Shown: positions 44,167-52,651, numbered from the stretch's first letter. The stretch: DNA of 64,000 nucleotides from Gammaproteobacteria bacterium (GCA_025356635.1 JANXRY010000008.1:1-64000), one strand, 5' to 3'. Notes: a model not told the origin generated them from the letters alone. Numbers and translations are program-made.

Positions 44167-45179
44167 CAGACCACTTCGGCCATCGAGCAGTTCAGGCCCG
44201 AACCGATGCCGAGCAAGGCGATCCGGTCGCCTTTCTTCAGGCGGCCGAGTTCCTTGAGTTTGGACAATACGATCGGCACCGAGGCCGGGCCGATATTGCC
44301 GTGCTCGTTGAAGATGGTCAGCACTTTCTTGGGGTCGATGCCGAAGGCCTTGATGAAGGCCTCGGTATGCACCTTGCTGACCTGGTGGATCACGAACTGG
44401 TCCAGTTCTTCAACTGCCCAACCGAGCGCGAGGCGGGCGGCAATGAAGGTTTTCTGCGCGAGCTTGAGGCCTTCGATCAGCAGCATGCGGGTATCGGTGA
44501 CCATGCGATCGAGGTTGCCGCGGCACAACGAATTCCACTCGGTGGCGGCACGGGTGACGCCGCCGCGGTAGCGCGGCGCTTCCGGAACAAGTTCGGCGCG
44601 GGCCATCACCATGGCGGCGGCGCCACAGCCGAGCGTGAGCGAAGCCAGTTCGTTGCGGAACTGCTCTTCGGTGACGTCCGGCGCCGACATCCGCTCCATG
44701 GTCTTCTTGTAAACCAGATTGGCGGTTTCGCCATCAACCACGAGTGCGTATTCGATCTCGCCGCGCTCGATCATCCGGCTGGCGATGTCCATGCCATTGA
44801 GAAAAGCCAGGCAGGCGTTGGCGACGTCGAAGTTCTGGCAGTTTTCGCCTAGGCCCAGGTTGCCGGAGACAATCGAGGCGGTGGACGGCTCGAGGAAATC
44901 GCGACTGACCGAGGTGTTGACCAGTAGGCCAATCTTGTCGCGATCGACGCCGGCATCGAGCAAGGCCTTCTCGGCAGCCATGGTGGCGGCATCCGAGGAC
45001 AGCATGTGATCGTCCCAGAGCCGGCGCGAATAGATCCCGGCGATATCCTGGAGCACGTCGGTCTTGATGCCGAGCCGGTCCATCGTCGGTTGCAGGCGGG
45101 CATTGATATCGGCCGAACTCAGCGCATGCGGCGCGTCGATATGGGCAAGACCGGCGATGGCGACGTGCTGGAACAGCAT
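44163..45179 (-). CDS. oleA: OleA, thiolase-superfamily acyl-CoA condensing enzyme
   Basis: OleA condenses two fatty acyl-CoA molecules head to head to give a 2-alkyl-3-keto acid, the first step of long-chain olefin synthesis. The 338-residue protein has the nucleophilic cysteine in FDVANACLAFLNGMDIA, the histidine region DQFVIHQVSKVH and the asparagine region TIFNEHGNIGPASVPIVL. It starts at ATG 45179 and is the first gene of an operon reaching at least ubiB. A promoter with an inverted repeat lies at 45194-45235. The fatty acyl-CoA supply may involve host fatty acid metabolism. Confidence 0.95.
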   Translation of the reverse strand: MLFQHVAIAGLAHIDAPHALSSADINARLQPTMDRLGIKTDVLQDIAGIYSRRLWDDHMLSSDAATMAAEKALLDAGVDRDKIGLLVNTSVSRDFLEPSTASIVSGNLGLGENCQNFDVANACLAFLNGMDIASRMIERGEIEYALVVDGETANLVYKKTMERMSAPDVTEEQFRNELASLTLGCGAAAMVMARAELVPEAPRYRGGVTRAATEWNSLCRGNLDRMVTDTRMLLIEGLKLAQKTFIAARLALGWAVEELDQFVIHQVSKVHTEAFIKAFGIDPKKVLTIFNEHGNIGPASVPIVLSKLKELGRLKKGDRIALLGIGSGLNCSMAEVVW

Positions 45180-45193
45180 GGGGTAGGCCTGGG

Positions 45194-45235
45194 GGGTAAC
45201 CGTACAAAGTTACCCGTTTCAGCCCGCCGGCTCAA
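45194..45235 (-). promoter_or_regulatory. Promoter and inverted repeat upstream of oleA
   Basis: On the minus strand TTGAGC (45235-45230) is 17 bases from TAACTT (45212-45207). The inverted repeat GGGTAAC (45194-45200) and GTTACCC (45209-45215) covers the -10 box. It is a candidate operator for control of the ole operon. The -10 match is 3 of 6. Confidence 0.5.
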
Positions 45236-45257
45236 CCTAAACGGCCGCGAACTGCGC

Positions 45258-45593
45258 CTAGGTCGACGGTTTGGCGGTGCAGCGGAAGGCCAAAAAGCGT
45301 TGCGCACCGTCGGCTGGCTCGGCCTTGGGCTGCACGGTGTCGGCCTGCAGGCTGGGCGCTTCGTTGCGCGCCAGGGTTTCCAGTTCATCACGCACGCGCA
45401 GCGGATCGCGCGAATACGGGCCGAGCCGATCCTTGACCGAAACCTCGATTTCCCCCCGCGCCTGGCAAGTGGAAAGATCGGCGCCGAGTTTGGCGACCTG
45501 CACCTTCTCGGCGCCGGGCGCCATTTTCACGAAGGTGCAACCCGGCAGCAACGCGACCAGCAACCACGCCTGTGCCCTTCGCGTTGCGTTCAT
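45258..45593 (-). CDS. DUF4156-type small lipoprotein
   Basis: The 111-residue protein has an N-terminal export signal with lipobox-like LLPGCTF (cysteine near residue 19), followed by VKMAPGAEKVQVAKLG and, in the second half, ELETLARNEAPSLQADTV, the typical end of DUF4156 proteins. These are outer-membrane or periplasmic lipoproteins of unknown role. Its ATG overlaps the M16 peptidase stop (ATGA). Confidence 0.8.
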   Translation of the reverse strand: MNATRRAQAWLLVALLPGCTFVKMAPGAEKVQVAKLGADLSTCQARGEIEVSVKDRLGPYSRDPLRVRDELETLARNEAPSLQADTVQPKAEPADGAQRFLAFRCTAKPST

Positions 45594-48436
45594 TTTTCCG
45601 GCACTACCTGACCGTCGGCAGTGATGATCTGCACAGGGCCGAGGTTGAGTGCACGCACTGACGCCTCGACCTTGGCCAGGTCGCCAACGATCACCCAGGT
45701 CAGCGCCTGTGGGCGAACGATCTGCAAGGCCGCCGCGCGTATCGAAGTGTCCAGTTGCGCTTCAGTCCGCTGCTTGATCGTCGCCACGTAGTTATCCGGG
45801 CGGTGGTACAACGCGTTCTCGGTCAATGCCCCGAGCACCGCGGAGGCTGTTTCGAAGCTACCCGGCAGGCTGCGCACATCATTGACCTTGATCCGCTCGA
45901 TCTCGTCCGCGGTCAATGGCCGGTCACCCACGAGTGCGTTTGCTTCCTTGAGCAGCTCGGCGGCGGACTCGGCGGTCTTGTCGGTCTGCACCGGCGCGTA
46001 CAGTAGATATGGCCGCTGGCCGAGCGCGTCTCGCATGAAGCTGCCCGCGCCATAGGCCCAGTGCTTGTCTTCGCGCAGGTTCATGTTCAAGCGCGAAGTG
46101 AACGTGCCGCCGAAGGCGCCGTTCATCGTCTGGATCTCGATGTTGTTCGCAGCCGTGGTCGCTGGTGCCAGAAGCCCAGCCAGGATCAGCGACTGCTGCG
46201 CGCCGGGCTTGTCGATCAGGAACACGCGCGCGCTTGTCTGGTCGGCGACCATCGGGATAGCCTTCATGCCTGCGGCCGCTTTCGGCGGCTGCCAATCGCC
46301 GAAGGCGGCATCAAGCTGTCGGGTGACTTCCGCCAGGGTGGTATCGCCCGCAACCAGAATGCGCAGCTTGTCCGGACGCAGCCAGGCCGCCTGCCAGGCA
46401 CGCAGGTCGGCGACATTCAGGGAGGCAATCGAGGCTTCGGTGCCAGTGCCTGCGAATGGAATCGCATACGGGTGGCCGGCGCCATACAGCAGCGGCGGCA
46501 GGAGGCGCAGGGCGATGCCACTGGGCTGGGTTTTTTCCTGGGCGATGCTGGCCAACCACTGGGCCCGTACACGCTCGATATCGGCGTCGCGGAAGGACGG
46601 GTTGCGGAGAATGTCGGCCATGAGCGCTAGCGACGGTGCCATCTGGTCCCGAAGAACGCTGCCGGTGGCGCTGCAGCTGTCGAGGCCGCAGCCGAGCGAG
46701 AGGTTCATGCCGAGGCGATCGCTACGGCGTGCGATCTCGACCGAGTCCAACGCTGTCGTACCTTCGTCAAGCATCGCCGTGGTGAATGCGGCCGTGCCCA
46801 GTTTGCTGCCGGCATCGCTGGCGGCGCCGGCATCGAACTGCAGCGACAAGTTGACCACCGGGATGGTGTGGCGCTCGGCCAGCACGACTTCGACACCGTT
46901 GCGCAGGTGGCCACGCTGTACCGCAGGGAAGCTCAGGTCGGGGTAATTGGCGACCTGGGGAATACCCTTGCTGCGATCCACGCCGGTAGCGACAACGCTG
47001 TACTGCCCGGTGGCAGCGCCCGGCATGTCGGCCGGACGGCCCGGATCGGCAGGCAGCTCGACGACTTCCTCTTCTTTGGGTGCTTCCTTGGTCGGGACCA
47101 CCGTCAGCGTGTAGTCGCCCCGACTCAGCCACTGCCTCGCCGCGGCGAGCACTTCCGCCGGTGTCGCCTGCTGGTTCCAGGCCAGGGCCTGCTTCCAGGC
47201 ATCGGGATTGCCTTCATAGACTTGGCCTTCGGCTAGGCGCGCGGCTTTGCCGGAGGCACGTTCCAGGCTGCGAACCGTCTGGGCGTAGGTCTGCGCCTGC
47301 GTTTGCACCAACTCTTCCGTGGTCGGGCCTTCTTTGAGGAACCTCGCCCACTCCTCGGCGACGACCGCTTCGACCCGCGCCGGATCCACGCCCTGCTTGA
47401 CGTCGGCCTCGAGCACGAATTGGCTGACCAGCTCGAACGGAGCGATGCCGACCGAAACATCGTCAACCAGCTTGTCCTGGTAAACCAGTCGCTGGTAGAG
47501 ACGTGAGGTCTTGCCGCCACCCAGTACATCGGCGGCGAGGTCGAGCAACGTCAAATCCTTCTGCCCGCGCGCCGGCACGTTCCACTCGCGATAGATGCGG
47601 GTCTGCGAAACACTATCGTCCATCTGATGGCGGGTTGAGGTGGTACGCGGCGCCACCCACTGCGCCTGGTGCGCCACCGGCGGGCCGGCCGGAATGTCTC
47701 CGAAATACTTCTGCACCTTGTCCTTTGCGGTGGCGAGGTCGATGTCGCCGGAAAGCACCAAGGTGGTGTTGGCGGCGCCGTAGTAGGTTCGGAACCATGT
47801 CTTCACATCAGCCAGCGAAGCGGCGTTGAGGTCGTCCATCGAGCCGATGGTGTCGTGGTGATAAGGATGATTAGCCGGATAGGTTTGCACCAGCATGCGA
47901 CTGTCGACACGGCCGTAGGGCTCATTCTCGCCCTGGCGTTTTTCGTTCTGCACCACACCGCGCTGCTCGTCGAGGGTCTTCTGGTCGATCGCGCCAAGCA
48001 GATGGCCCATGCGGTCGGACTCCATCCACAAGGCCATGTCCAGAGCCGTGGTCGGGACGGTTTCGAAATAATTGGTGCGATCGAACCAGGTACTGCCGTT
48101 CTGTTCGCTGGCACCGGCTTGCTCGAATGGCGCGAAGAATTCGCCGGGAGCGTTTTCCGATCCATTGAACATCAGATGCTCGAACAGGTGGGCGAAGCCG
48201 GTCTTGCCGGCCGGTTCGTCCTTGCTGCCGACGTGGTACCAGACATTGACCGAAACCACCGGTGCCTTGCGATCGGTGTGCACGATCACCTTCAGACCAT
48301 TGCCGAGGGTGAACTGCTGGTAGGGGATGTCGATCGCCAGCGGCGTCGCGGCAGCGCCAGCGATGGCCGGGCCTGCGACCAGTGCAAGGGCGAGGAGGGC
48401 GGGCAGGGCCCGGCGGCGGGACGGGAATCGAATCAT
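45590..48436 (-). CDS. Exported M16-family zinc peptidase (pitrilysin type)
   Basis: The 948-residue protein has a signal peptide (PALLALALVAGPAIAGA) and two M16 halves. The first carries the inverted zinc motif HLFEH (residues 83-87) in FAHLFEHLMFNGSENAPGEF and the downstream glutamate region DEQRGVVQNEKRQ. The second half (about 490-940) lacks the motif and should be structural. It is probably a periplasmic peptidase degrading peptides or misfolded exported proteins. I chose ATG 48436 because the signal peptide begins there; ATG 48466 would add ten residues. Confidence 0.93.
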   Translation of the reverse strand: MIRFPSRRRALPALLALALVAGPAIAGAAATPLAIDIPYQQFTLGNGLKVIVHTDRKAPVVSVNVWYHVGSKDEPAGKTGFAHLFEHLMFNGSENAPGEFFAPFEQAGASEQNGSTWFDRTNYFETVPTTALDMALWMESDRMGHLLGAIDQKTLDEQRGVVQNEKRQGENEPYGRVDSRMLVQTYPANHPYHHDTIGSMDDLNAASLADVKTWFRTYYGAANTTLVLSGDIDLATAKDKVQKYFGDIPAGPPVAHQAQWVAPRTTSTRHQMDDSVSQTRIYREWNVPARGQKDLTLLDLAADVLGGGKTSRLYQRLVYQDKLVDDVSVGIAPFELVSQFVLEADVKQGVDPARVEAVVAEEWARFLKEGPTTEELVQTQAQTYAQTVRSLERASGKAARLAEGQVYEGNPDAWKQALAWNQQATPAEVLAAARQWLSRGDYTLTVVPTKEAPKEEEVVELPADPGRPADMPGAATGQYSVVATGVDRSKGIPQVANYPDLSFPAVQRGHLRNGVEVVLAERHTIPVVNLSLQFDAGAASDAGSKLGTAAFTTAMLDEGTTALDSVEIARRSDRLGMNLSLGCGLDSCSATGSVLRDQMAPSLALMADILRNPSFRDADIERVRAQWLASIAQEKTQPSGIALRLLPPLLYGAGHPYAIPFAGTGTEASIASLNVADLRAWQAAWLRPDKLRILVAGDTTLAEVTRQLDAAFGDWQPPKAAAGMKAIPMVADQTSARVFLIDKPGAQQSLILAGLLAPATTAANNIEIQTMNGAFGGTFTSRLNMNLREDKHWAYGAGSFMRDALGQRPYLLYAPVQTDKTAESAAELLKEANALVGDRPLTADEIERIKVNDVRSLPGSFETASAVLGALTENALYHRPDNYVATIKQRTEAQLDTSIRAAALQIVRPQALTWVIVGDLAKVEASVRALNLGPVQIITADGQVVPEK

Positions 48437-48566
48437 GGGACACCTGACGACACGGGGACTGGGCATCCTAGCCGCGTTTGACGTTTTCTACACTAGGCCA
48501 ATGGGCATAGTGGCGATCGGGCTGCTGGCGCTGAATCCAGGCAAACACAAATTGCGTATCCAAGCC

Positions 48567-49373
48567 ATGGCCTTTCTTTCAAAACAGATCAAGCGATTGC
48601 GTCTGCGATCATGGTCGCTGTTGGCACTGCTGGCCCCAACGCTGGGTCAAGCGCAGGTTGTGTTGCGCTTCGAAGAAGGCATCGCCCGCAGCCCGGACTC
48701 GCAGGTCGAGCTTTATCGCGAGCAACACCTGGTACGCAGTGAAGGCGATCGCCTGACCGAACGCTTGGTGCTTTACCGTTGTCCGGATGGCACCGCCTTC
48801 GCCCGCAAGCGGCTGGACTACCGTGCCTCGGCATTGGCGCCGCAGTTCCGGTTCGAGGACAGCCGCCTGGGTTACGTCGAAGGCCTGCGGCAGGGGCCGG
48901 CACTGCAACTGTTCGTAAGGCCAGACGCGAAGGCGGCCGAGCGCAGCGCAGCGGTCAGTCGCAACAGATTGGTCGCCGACGCCGGTTTCGATGAATTCAT
49001 TCGCCTGTCATGGCCGGCACTGGTCAACGGACAGTCGGTACCGCTCGCCTTTGCGATTCCTTCCCGGCTGGAGAGCCTGGATTTCACTGTGCGCCTGGCC
49101 GGTGAAGCCCGGATCCAGGGCGAACAGGCTTGGGTATTCCGGCTGCGACTGAGTGGTTGGCTGGGCTGGCTGGCGCCGCACATCGATGTCACTTATAGCC
49201 AGTCCAGTCGTCGCCTGCTGCGTTTTGAAGGCCTCAGCAACCTGCGTGACAACACGGGAGGAAATCCGTTGTTGGCACAGATCGTATTCGCAACGCCGGC
49301 GCGGCTGGCCAGCGAATCGCAATGGCAGGCCACGCTGCAGACGCCGCTGTCCGCTTGCCGGACCGGACGCTGA
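48567..49373 (+). CDS. Exported protein of unknown function
   Basis: The 268-residue protein has a signal peptide (RLRSWSLLALLAPTLGQAQV) and a beta-rich mature part with strands such as RFEEGIARSPDSQVELYRE, FRFEDSRLGYVEG and GWLGWLAPHIDVTYSQSSRR. A predicted C-terminal strand-like pattern resembles DUF3108-like proteins, but I do not recognise it with confidence. It is divergent from the M16 peptidase gene. An in-frame ATG at 48501 would add 22 residues without a clear signal. Confidence 0.75.
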   Translation: MAFLSKQIKRLRLRSWSLLALLAPTLGQAQVVLRFEEGIARSPDSQVELYREQHLVRSEGDRLTERLVLYRCPDGTAFARKRLDYRASALAPQFRFEDSRLGYVEGLRQGPALQLFVRPDAKAAERSAAVSRNRLVADAGFDEFIRLSWPALVNGQSVPLAFAIPSRLESLDFTVRLAGEARIQGEQAWVFRLRLSGWLGWLAPHIDVTYSQSSRRLLRFEGLSNLRDNTGGNPLLAQIVFATPARLASESQWQATLQTPLSACRTGR

Positions 49374-49492
49374 AACGGACGGCGGACAAGCCACGCGGAC
49401 ATTGCTCCGCGCCTCTATCTGCTTGTTTTTGCAACCTTCCGCCCTTGGCACGCATCCTGCTTTACGGAGACTAGAACGCCAGGAGGCCCGCT

Positions 49493-49732
49493 ATGTCCCT
49501 CACCACCCAAATGCTACGCGGCACGCTCGCCCTGCTCCTGCTGCTGATGTTCGCGCTGCTGGCGCTGGCCGCGTCCCGCACCCCGGCGCAAGCCCTGGTC
49601 CGGATCGAACCGGCCTCGCTGCCGGCCCATGTCTGCCAGGTCGAAATCGCGCGTAACCACGCGCTGCTGTTGGCGCAGGTGCCGGCCGACCTGAATAGTC
49701 CTGGACGCTGGAGACAGTCCTGCCGGACGTAG
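49493..49732 (+). CDS. Small exported protein
   Basis: The 79-residue protein begins with a hydrophobic segment ([20 protein letters not shown]) that may be a signal or anchor. The remaining 50 residues have two cysteines ([11 protein letters not shown] and WRQSCRT) and no known domain. AGGAGG lies seven bases upstream of the ATG, which argues for a real gene. Function unknown. It ends 11 bases before trmL. Confidence 0.6.
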   Translation: MSLTTQMLRGTLALLLLLMFALLALAASRTPAQALVRIEPASLPAHVCQVEIARNHALLLAQVPADLNSPGRWRQSCRT

Positions 49733-49743
49733 ATACTGCGCGG

Positions 49744-50211
49744 ATGTTGAACGTCATACTCCACGCACCGGAAATCCCGCCCAACACCGGCAACATCATC
49801 CGGCTGTGCGCCAACACCGGTGCGCATTTGCACCTGATCGACCCACTCGGGTTCGAACTCGACGACGCCCGCTTGCGCCGGGCCGGGCTCGACTACCACG
49901 AATACGCCGCCGTGCAACGGCATGCCTCGCTCGACGCCTGCCTCGCGGTGTTGGGCGACGCCACCGTGTACGCGTTCACCACCAAGGCGACGCGCCGGTT
50001 CGAGCAGGCGTGCTTCAAGAGTGGCGACGCGCTGCTGTTCGGCTCTGAATCGCGCGGCCTACCGGACGACGTGCTGTCGCGCTTCGCGGACAACCTCAAA
50101 CTGCGTTTGCCGATGCGGCCCGGGCAACGCAGCCTCAATCTGTCGAACGCCGTCGCCGTGGCGGTGTTCGAGGCGTGGCGGCAACTCGGGTACCAGGGCG
50201 CAACGCCCTGA
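49744..50211 (+). CDS. trmL: tRNA (cytidine(34)-2'-O)-methyltransferase
   Basis: TrmL 2'-O-methylates the wobble base of tRNA-Leu. The 155-residue SPOUT protein shows [47 protein letters not shown] and the knot-forming end [20 protein letters not shown]. It precedes a hairpin (50219-50239) and the first palindromic repeat copy. Confidence 0.97.
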   Translation: MLNVILHAPEIPPNTGNIIRLCANTGAHLHLIDPLGFELDDARLRRAGLDYHEYAAVQRHASLDACLAVLGDATVYAFTTKATRRFEQACFKSGDALLFGSESRGLPDDVLSRFADNLKLRLPMRPGQRSLNLSNAVAVAVFEAWRQLGYQGATP

Positions 50212-50218
50212 AACGACA

Positions 50219-50239
50219 ACGCCGCCTGGAGGGCGGCGT
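50219..50239 (+). terminator. Hairpin after trmL lacking its T-tract
   Basis: ACGCCGCC (50219-50226) pairs with GGCGGCGT (50232-50239) around TGGAG. No T-run follows; the palindromic repeat begins 10 bases later, so the terminator may have been disrupted. Confidence 0.5.
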
Positions 50240-50248
50240 GTCATGAGG

Positions 50249-50270
50249 AAGGGATCTGACCCCTTTGTTT
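50249..50270 (-). repeat. Palindromic repeat, copy A (inverted, partial)
   Basis: Read on the minus strand this is AAACAAAGGGGTCAGATCCC followed by TT, matching the first 22 bases of copies B and C. The rest of the right arm is absent. Confidence 0.8.
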
Positions 50271-50639
50271 GAGCGGACCCCGTAGCGTTTCACCAGGCGT
50301 GAGGCCTTAATTCCCTCCTTGTGCTGCTCGAAACGTACTTCGGGTGTGTGAGAGGTGCGTCCGACGTATAGGCAGGGCTTGTCCGCGCGGCAGTCAGGGT
50401 TTTTGTCCAGGAACCTCTTCAGTTGGCGCACCGCGTCATCGAGCTCGATGACATAGACGTGGGCGGTGCGCGGCGGCGGGGTACGGGTCGGCATCGCGCT
50501 GTAGATTAACCCAGTTGTTGGGACAGTGAAGTACGATCTAACCACTCAGGTTTCGTCAGCGGCCGCAAGATATTTCGTCTCAACCCGCGAGATGGCCCAG
50601 CCGTAATGTGGCCTCATCTAGTCCATTCAGGGGGTGCCG

Positions 50640-51530
50640 ATGCGTGTGGTTTACAGCGAAGACATGGTGGCGCCGGCACAAGGGGGTTCGCCCAGCGCGG
50701 CCAAGCCGACCGCGGTGTTGGCAGCGTGGCGGGCGCGCTGGCCAAACTTAGTGGTGCGCCCGCCGGTGCCAGTCACCTACGAGGAGTTCTGCCGGGCGCA
50801 CTCGCAGTCGTTTGTCGACGACATTCTCGCCCTGCGCTTGTCCAATGGGTTCGGGACGCGCTCGGGGGCGGTCAACGCCAGCTTGCCCTACACCAGCGGC
50901 GCGATGCTCACGGCGGCGCGCTGGGCGCTGTCCGAGGGTGGGGCGGTGGCGGCGCCGGTCTCCGGGTTCCACCATGCGCACTGGGACGATGCGGAAGGCT
51001 TTTGTACTTTCAACGGGCTCATGGTCACGGCATTGGCACTGCTGGCCGAGCGTCCTGACCTGAAGGTCGGGATCCTCGATTACGACTACCATTACGGCAA
51101 TGGCACCGAGGACATCCTCCAGCGCCTCCAGCCGGACGGTGTGGTGCACGTCACCGCCGGCGAGGTCTGGCAGCAGCCCGAGCAGGCCGAGGCTTTTCTC
51201 GAAAACATCGCCTCCGACCTGGAGAGCCTGGGCAACTGCGATCTCGTGCTCTACCAGGCCGGCGCCGACCCTCATGTCGACGACCCGCTTGGCGGCTTCC
51301 TGACTACCTCGCAACTGGCGCTACGCGACTGGCGGGTGTTTCATGGACTTCGTGAGAGGGGTATTCCGGTGGCGTGGAACCTGGCAGGTGGTTACCAGAC
51401 TCCGTTGTCCAAGGTCATCGCGATCCACGAGAACACAATGCGCGCGGCGATCGAGGGTAATCCCCCCCCATTAGTAGCTGCGCTCAAAAGTGGAGCTAAG
51501 CAACAAGGGCTAGTTTCTGCCTCGGGGTGA
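50640..51530 (+). CDS. Histone-deacetylase-family hydrolase
   Basis: The 296-residue protein belongs to the arginase/deacetylase fold family that includes acetylpolyamine amidohydrolases and bacterial AcuC/HDAC-like enzymes. It has GFHHAHWDDAEGFCTFNGL with the catalytic histidine pair, the zinc ligands in ILDYDYHYGNGTEDIL and YQAGADPHVDDPLGGF. The usual HHGNGT is HYGNGT here. It should remove acetyl groups from lysine, polyamine or a related amine. It sits between repeat copies A and B in the island. ATG 50640 is preceded by GGGGG; the last residues (LKSGAKQQGLVSASG) may be extended by sequence change near the repeat. Confidence 0.88.
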   Translation: MRVVYSEDMVAPAQGGSPSAAKPTAVLAAWRARWPNLVVRPPVPVTYEEFCRAHSQSFVDDILALRLSNGFGTRSGAVNASLPYTSGAMLTAARWALSEGGAVAAPVSGFHHAHWDDAEGFCTFNGLMVTALALLAERPDLKVGILDYDYHYGNGTEDILQRLQPDGVVHVTAGEVWQQPEQAEAFLENIASDLESLGNCDLVLYQAGADPHVDDPLGGFLTTSQLALRDWRVFHGLRERGIPVAWNLAGGYQTPLSKVIAIHENTMRAAIEGNPPPLVAALKSGAKQQGLVSASG

Positions 51531-51540
51531 TGCCGCCGAC

Positions 51541-51567
51541 AAACAAAGGGGTCAGATCCCTTTGTTT
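51541..51567. repeat. Palindromic repeat, copy B
   Basis: A 27-base element with AAACAAAGGG at one end and CCCTTTGTTT at the other around GTCAGAT, so it is a near-perfect inverted repeat. It is identical to copy C (52022-52048). Confidence 0.9.
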
Positions 51568-51636
51568 AGCACTGCAAAGCCGCACCGATGGCGGCGATGT
51601 AGAGGAGTAGTCCGCACATGCGTGGTGCAAACAAGA

Positions 51637-51660
51637 AGCCCGCTCAATGAGCGGGCTTTT
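51637..51660 (+). terminator. Intrinsic terminator after the deacetylase gene
   Basis: AGCCCGCT (51637-51644) pairs with AGCGGGCT (51650-51657) around CAATG, followed by TTTT. It reads on the plus strand and ends about 125 bases after the deacetylase stop. Confidence 0.85.
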
Positions 51661-51689
51661 CATGTGAGGAAGTGTCAGCATCCATGTTG

Positions 51690-51932
51690 CTAGGATGGGC
51701 GTTCTTCTCTGTCCTTCCTCATTTTGAGACCCATCCGATACCCCCACAAGGCAATCCCTGAAGAGAAGACCCAAACGACCACTGCGGTAACGAGGTCACT
51801 TGTCTGGATTCCCAAGGTAGATTGACTCGAACCCCACAAGTAAGTCGTTGTTGCAATAGCGGGCCCCGCGACGAACAGGCATATTTTCTTCCACCAAGGC
51901 ACACGGTAGGTGCTTACGGTCATTTTATTCAT
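51690..51932 (-). CDS. Small two-helix membrane protein
   Basis: The 80-residue protein (ATG 51932) has two hydrophobic helices (KICLFVAGPAIATTTYLWG and TAVVVWVFSSGIALWGYRMG) and a charged tail (LKMRKDREERPS). It lies between repeat copies B and C and is less GC-rich than the surroundings, suggesting acquisition. I do not recognise a family. A shorter start at ATG 51923 is possible. It may be a small accessory cargo gene. Confidence 0.55.
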   Translation of the reverse strand: MNKMTVSTYRVPWWKKICLFVAGPAIATTTYLWGSSQSTLGIQTSDLVTAVVVWVFSSGIALWGYRMGLKMRKDREERPS

Positions 51933-52021
51933 TGGCTTGGCGTTAATGGCTTGACTGTCTCTTGAGTGCTTTTCACGGCGCAAGTCGTTTCGTAAGCAGC
52001 GCGAGCCGTGGTTTTCACCGT

Positions 52022-52048
52022 AAACAAAGGGGTCAGATCCCTTTGTTT
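52022..52048. repeat. Palindromic repeat, copy C
   Basis: Identical over 27 bases to copy B and in the same orientation; it ends seven bases before the higA stop region. Confidence 0.9.
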
Positions 52049-52055
52049 CCTTGGC

Positions 52056-52358
52056 TCAGGCCGCCGCCAGCGGCCGGACCTTGCGCAGCCCTGCCTTGAT
52101 TTCCTCGGCGGCAATCTTCAGGTCGTAACCCGACTGCAGGTTCAGCCAGTACTGCGGTGACTGGCCCAAGGCGCGACCGAGCCGAAGGGCGATCTCTGCG
52201 GTCACCGGCCGCTCCTCGCGCACGAGGTGCGAAACGCGCATGGGCGACACGCCGATGGCCTTGGCGAACGCGGCCTGCGACAGGCCCAGATCGACAAGCG
52301 CCTCGCGCAGGTATTCACCGGGATGGATGGGGGGAAGGCCGTTGCTGGGCTTGGTCAT
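52056..52358 (-). CDS. higA: HigA-type antitoxin
   Basis: The 100-residue XRE protein has the family pattern PIHPGEYLREALVDLGLSQA, AKAIGVSPMRVSHLV and LGQSPQYWLNLQSGYDLKI. It neutralises the HigB encoded upstream and should bind the palindrome at 52659-52679. It begins 11 bases after the toxin stop. It ends beside repeat copy C. Confidence 0.93.
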   Translation of the reverse strand: MTKPSNGLPPIHPGEYLREALVDLGLSQAAFAKAIGVSPMRVSHLVREERPVTAEIALRLGRALGQSPQYWLNLQSGYDLKIAAEEIKAGLRKVRPLAAA

Positions 52359-52369
52359 GATGGAATTCC

Positions 52370-52651
52370 TCAGTGATAGTCGACGATGCCGACATCGAAG
52401 GCATCGCCGTCCTTGAAACGAAAACACAGCCGCCATTGATCGTTGATGCGCAGGCTCCATTGCCCGGCACGATCGCCTTTCAAGGCCTCGAGGCGATTCG
52501 ATGGCGGGAAGCGCAGGTCGTCAAGCAACGTGGCGGACTCGAGCTGATTGAGCCGCATCGCCGTGCGACGGGAAATTTCGGTCGGCAGCCGTCGCGACCT
52601 GCCGCCGGCAAAGAAGCGCTCTGTTTCCTTGTCGGCAAAATCCTTGATCAC
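52370..52651 (-). CDS. higB: HigB-type toxin
   Basis: The 93-residue RelE-superfamily toxin is complete: it starts MIKDFADKETERFFAGGRSR, has LNQLESATLLDDLRFPPSNR and LEALKGDRAGQWSLRINDQW, and ends FDVGIVDYH. It cuts mRNA on the ribosome. The start codon is GTG 52651, 6 bases after the -10 box. It shows what is lost from the deleted copy at 13095. Confidence 0.94.
   Translation of the reverse strand: MIKDFADKETERFFAGGRSRRLPTEISRRTAMRLNQLESATLLDDLRFPPSNRLEALKGDRAGQWSLRINDQWRLCFRFKDGDAFDVGIVDYH

Larger units (their letters stand above)
50135..50494 (-). pseudogene. Truncated GIY-YIG-like nuclease gene
   Basis: From ATG 50494 the protein starts TAHVYVIELDDAVRQLKRFL and continues DKPCLYVGRTSHTPEVRF and EQHKEGIKASRLVKRYGV, resembling GIY-YIG-type proteins (YVIEL and YVGRT). 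After about residue 75 the frame enters the palindromic repeat at 50249-50270 and then runs antisense into trmL, ending RRSTD. The rest of the domain is missing. The 3' end was probably lost when the repeat-bearing segment arrived. Confidence 0.6.

Noticed and set aside
51496-51774. 92-codon minus-strand open frame
   Set aside because: It crosses repeat copy B and the terminator at 51637 and has no protein-like features.
51900-51970. Integron attC-like ends around the small membrane protein gene
   Set aside because: GTTAA- and TGGC-like stretches exist, but no paired core sites or folded attC structure could be supported.
50249-52048. CRISPR array
   Set aside because: Only three repeat copies, spaced by 1.3 kb and 0.45 kb with genes between and one inverted; no cas genes.
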